From NCBI GenBank assembly GCA_035771165.1, contig JAWNZC010000025.1, forward strand, positions 1,948,501 to 2,012,500: 64,000 bases of DNA, written 5' to 3'. The notes beneath the pieces are model-generated. The model saw nothing but the letters and a program-made list of their open reading frames with translations, searched no databases and was not told where the DNA came from. Position numbers and translations under genes: made by a program. This stretch comes from Paragorgia papillata (Eukaryota > Cnidaria > Anthozoa > Scleralcyonacea > Coralliidae). Position 1 is the first letter of the stretch, and each line of letters opens with the position of its first letter. Shown one piece after another: positions 62,001 through 64,000 of the stretch.

Positions 62001-64000
62001 TCACAGAAGGCCTAAAAAGACTTTATTTAACCGTTTTTGACCCTAACTCAAAAGTTTCAAAAGTGACCAAAATCGGTCAAAAAGTAAAGGCTAACCCCTT
62101 AACTTTTTTTTTTCCGGATTTTTTTCAAAAAATCAAAAACATGTTTTTTTAGCCAAAATACAGCCTTCTCCTTTTCACAGAAGGCCTAAAAAGACTTTAT
62201 TCAACCGTTTTTGACCCTAACTCAAAAGTTTCAAAAGTGACCAAAATCGGTCAAAAAGTAAAGGCTAACCCCTTAACTTTTTTTTTTTCCGGATTTTTTT
62301 CAAAAAATCAAAAACATTTTTTTTTAGCCAAAATACAGCCTTCTCCTTTTTACAGAAGGTCTAAAACGACTTTATTTAACCGTTTTTGACACCTAACTCA
62401 AAAGTTTCCAAAAGTGACCCAAAATCGGTCAAAAAGTAAAGGCTAAACCCCTTAACTTTTTTTTTTCTGGATTTTTTTCAAAACATCAAAAAAAATATTT
62501 TTTAGCCAAAATACAGCCTTCTCCTTTTCACAGAAGGCCTAAAAAGACTTTATTCACCGTTTTGGACCCTAACTCAAAAGTTTCAAAAGTGACCAAAATC
62601 GGTCAAAAAGTAAAGGCTAACCCCTTAACTTTTTTTTTTTTTCCCAGATTTTTTTCAAAAAATCAAAAAACAATTTTTTTAGCCAAAATACAGCCTTCTC
62701 CTTTTCACAGAAGGGCCTAAAAAGACTTTATTTTAACCGTTTTTGACCCTAACTCAAAAGTTTCAAAAGTGACCAAAATCGGTCAAAAAGTAAAGGCTAA
62801 CCCCTTAACTTTTTTTTTTCCCGGATTTTTTTCAAAAAATCAAAAAACAATTTTTTTTAGCCAAAATACAGCCTTCTCCTTTTCACAGAACGCCTAAAAA
62901 GACTTTATTTAACCGTTTTTGACCCTAACTCAAAAGTTTCAAAAGTGACCAAAATCGGTCAAAAAGTAAAGGCTAACCCCTTAACTTTTTTTATCCGGAT
63001 TTTTTTCAAAAAATCAAAAACATATTTTTTAGCCAAAATACAGCCTTCTCCTTTTCACAGAAGGCCTAAAAAGACTTTATTCAACCGTTTTGAACCCTAA
63101 CTCAAAAGTTTCAAAAGTGACCAAAATCGGTCAAAAAGTAAAGGGGTTAGCCTTTACTTTTTGACCGATTTTGGTCACTTTTGAAACTTTTGAGTTAGGG
63201 TCAAAAACGGTTAAATAAAGTCGTTTTAGACCTTCTGTAAAAAGGAGAAGGCTGTATTTTCGCTAAAAAAATTTTTTTTGATCTTTTGAAAAAAATCCGG
63301 AAAAAAAAAGTAAAGGCTAACCCCTTAACTTTTTTTTTCCCGGATTTTTTTCAAAAAATCAAAAACATTTTTTTTAGCCAAAATACAGCCTTCTCCTTTT
63401 CACAGAAGGCCTAAAAAGACTTTATTCAACCGTTTTTGACCCTAACTCAAAAGTTTCAAAAGTGACCAAAATCGGTCAAAAAGTAAAGGCTAACGCCTTA
63501 ACTCTTTTTTTTTCCGGATTTTTTTCAAAAAATCAAAAACATTTTTTTTAGCCAAAATACAGCCTTCTCCTTTTCACAGAAGGCCTAAAAAGACTTTATT
63601 TAACCGTTTTTGACCCTAACTCAAAAGTTTCAAAAGTGACCAAAATCGGTCAAAAAGTAAAGGCTAACCCCTTAACTTTTTTTTTTTCCGGATTTTTTTC
63701 AAAAAATCAAAAACATGTTTTTTTTAGCCAAATACAAGGCCTTCTCCTTTTCACAGAAGGCCTAAAAAGACTTTATTTAACCGTTTTTGACCCTAACTTC
63801 AAAAGTTTCAAAAGTGACCAAAATCGGTCAAAAAGTAAAGGCTAACCCCTTAACTTTTTTTTATCCGGATTTTTTTCAAAAAATCAAAAACATTTTTTTT
63901 AGCCAAAATACAGCCTTCTCCTTTTCACAGAAGGCCTAAAAAGACTTTATTCAACCGTTTTTGACCCTAACTCAAAAGTTTCAAAAGTGACCAAAATCGG
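53003..64000. repeat. Satellite array, 165-175-bp units in mixed orientation
   Basis: More than 60 units by length. Each has module A (AAGGCTGTATTTTGGCTAAA to ATCCGG plus an A-run), a linker based on GTAAAGGGGTTAGCCTTTAC, and module B (GACCGATTTTGGTCAC to GTCGTTTTAGACCTTCTG and AAAAGGAG). Orientation flips repeatedly, always in the linker. Private variants recur at fixed offsets (for example about 4024 bp between 55941 and 59965, and 542 bp between 57721 and 58263), which shows higher-order copying. The array reaches the window end. No real ORFs. Confidence 0.95.

Noticed and set aside
54640..63845. Several 60-86-codon ORFs with similar proteins
   Set aside because: They are frames through the satellite units; similarity is due to the DNA repeat.

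Overview
This is eukaryotic nuclear DNA: genes are split by GT-AG introns, simple-sequence tracts are long, and the window holds many short non-autonomous transposons, SINE fragments and a large satellite array. The gene content (a PRP16/DHX38 spliceosomal helicase, a KIAA1143 homologue, a guanylate-binding-protein GTPase, and a secreted C-type lectin fused to a fibrinogen-like segment with a C-terminal domain of a kind I associate with corals and anemones) points to a non-vertebrate metazoan, most likely a cnidarian. The species is not identifiable by eye. There are no prokaryotic features.

Layout. 1-4 kb: two tandem copies of a condensation/acyltransferase-like gene (minus strand) inside a local duplication that also carries TAATG-type satellites. 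5.9-7.0 kb: an orphan 364-residue ORF (plus). 7-11.9 kb: gene-free DNA with foldback elements and a Harbinger-like MITE. 11.9-17.3 kb: a six-exon GBP-family large GTPase (plus, 598 aa). 18.5-20.1 kb: a two-exon KIAA1143-like gene (plus, 144 aa). 22.4-26.3 kb: a four-exon secreted lectin gene (minus, 416 aa). 26.3-32.4 kb: gene-poor repeats, including a hammerhead ribozyme-like fold at 31.3 kb. 32.4-48.8 kb: a 26-exon DHX38/PRP16 gene (minus, about 1208 aa) whose introns hold an unusual collection of microsatellites and MITEs. 48.8-53 kb: a graveyard of nested hAT-like elements. 53 kb to the end: an 11-kb satellite of about 165-175-bp units in mixed orientation, running off the window.

The exon structures were built by hand by joining open segments at GT-AG sites. 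Each of the three multi-exon models without an indel (GBP, KIAA1143, lectin) sums to a multiple of three and ends in one stop. The DHX38 model does so only if one extra A in an A5 run (44335-44339) is discounted; as written, that base breaks the frame in exon 6.

The genes do not look like one pathway. DHX38 and KIAA1143 are housekeeping-type. The GBP-like GTPase and the secreted lectin are plausible innate-immunity genes, which is inference from family only. The most notable non-gene signals are the complete hammerhead core, a four-level nest of hAT-like/foldback insertions with exact target-site duplications on the two outer levels, and a satellite whose orientation switches seem to fall only in one palindromic linker.
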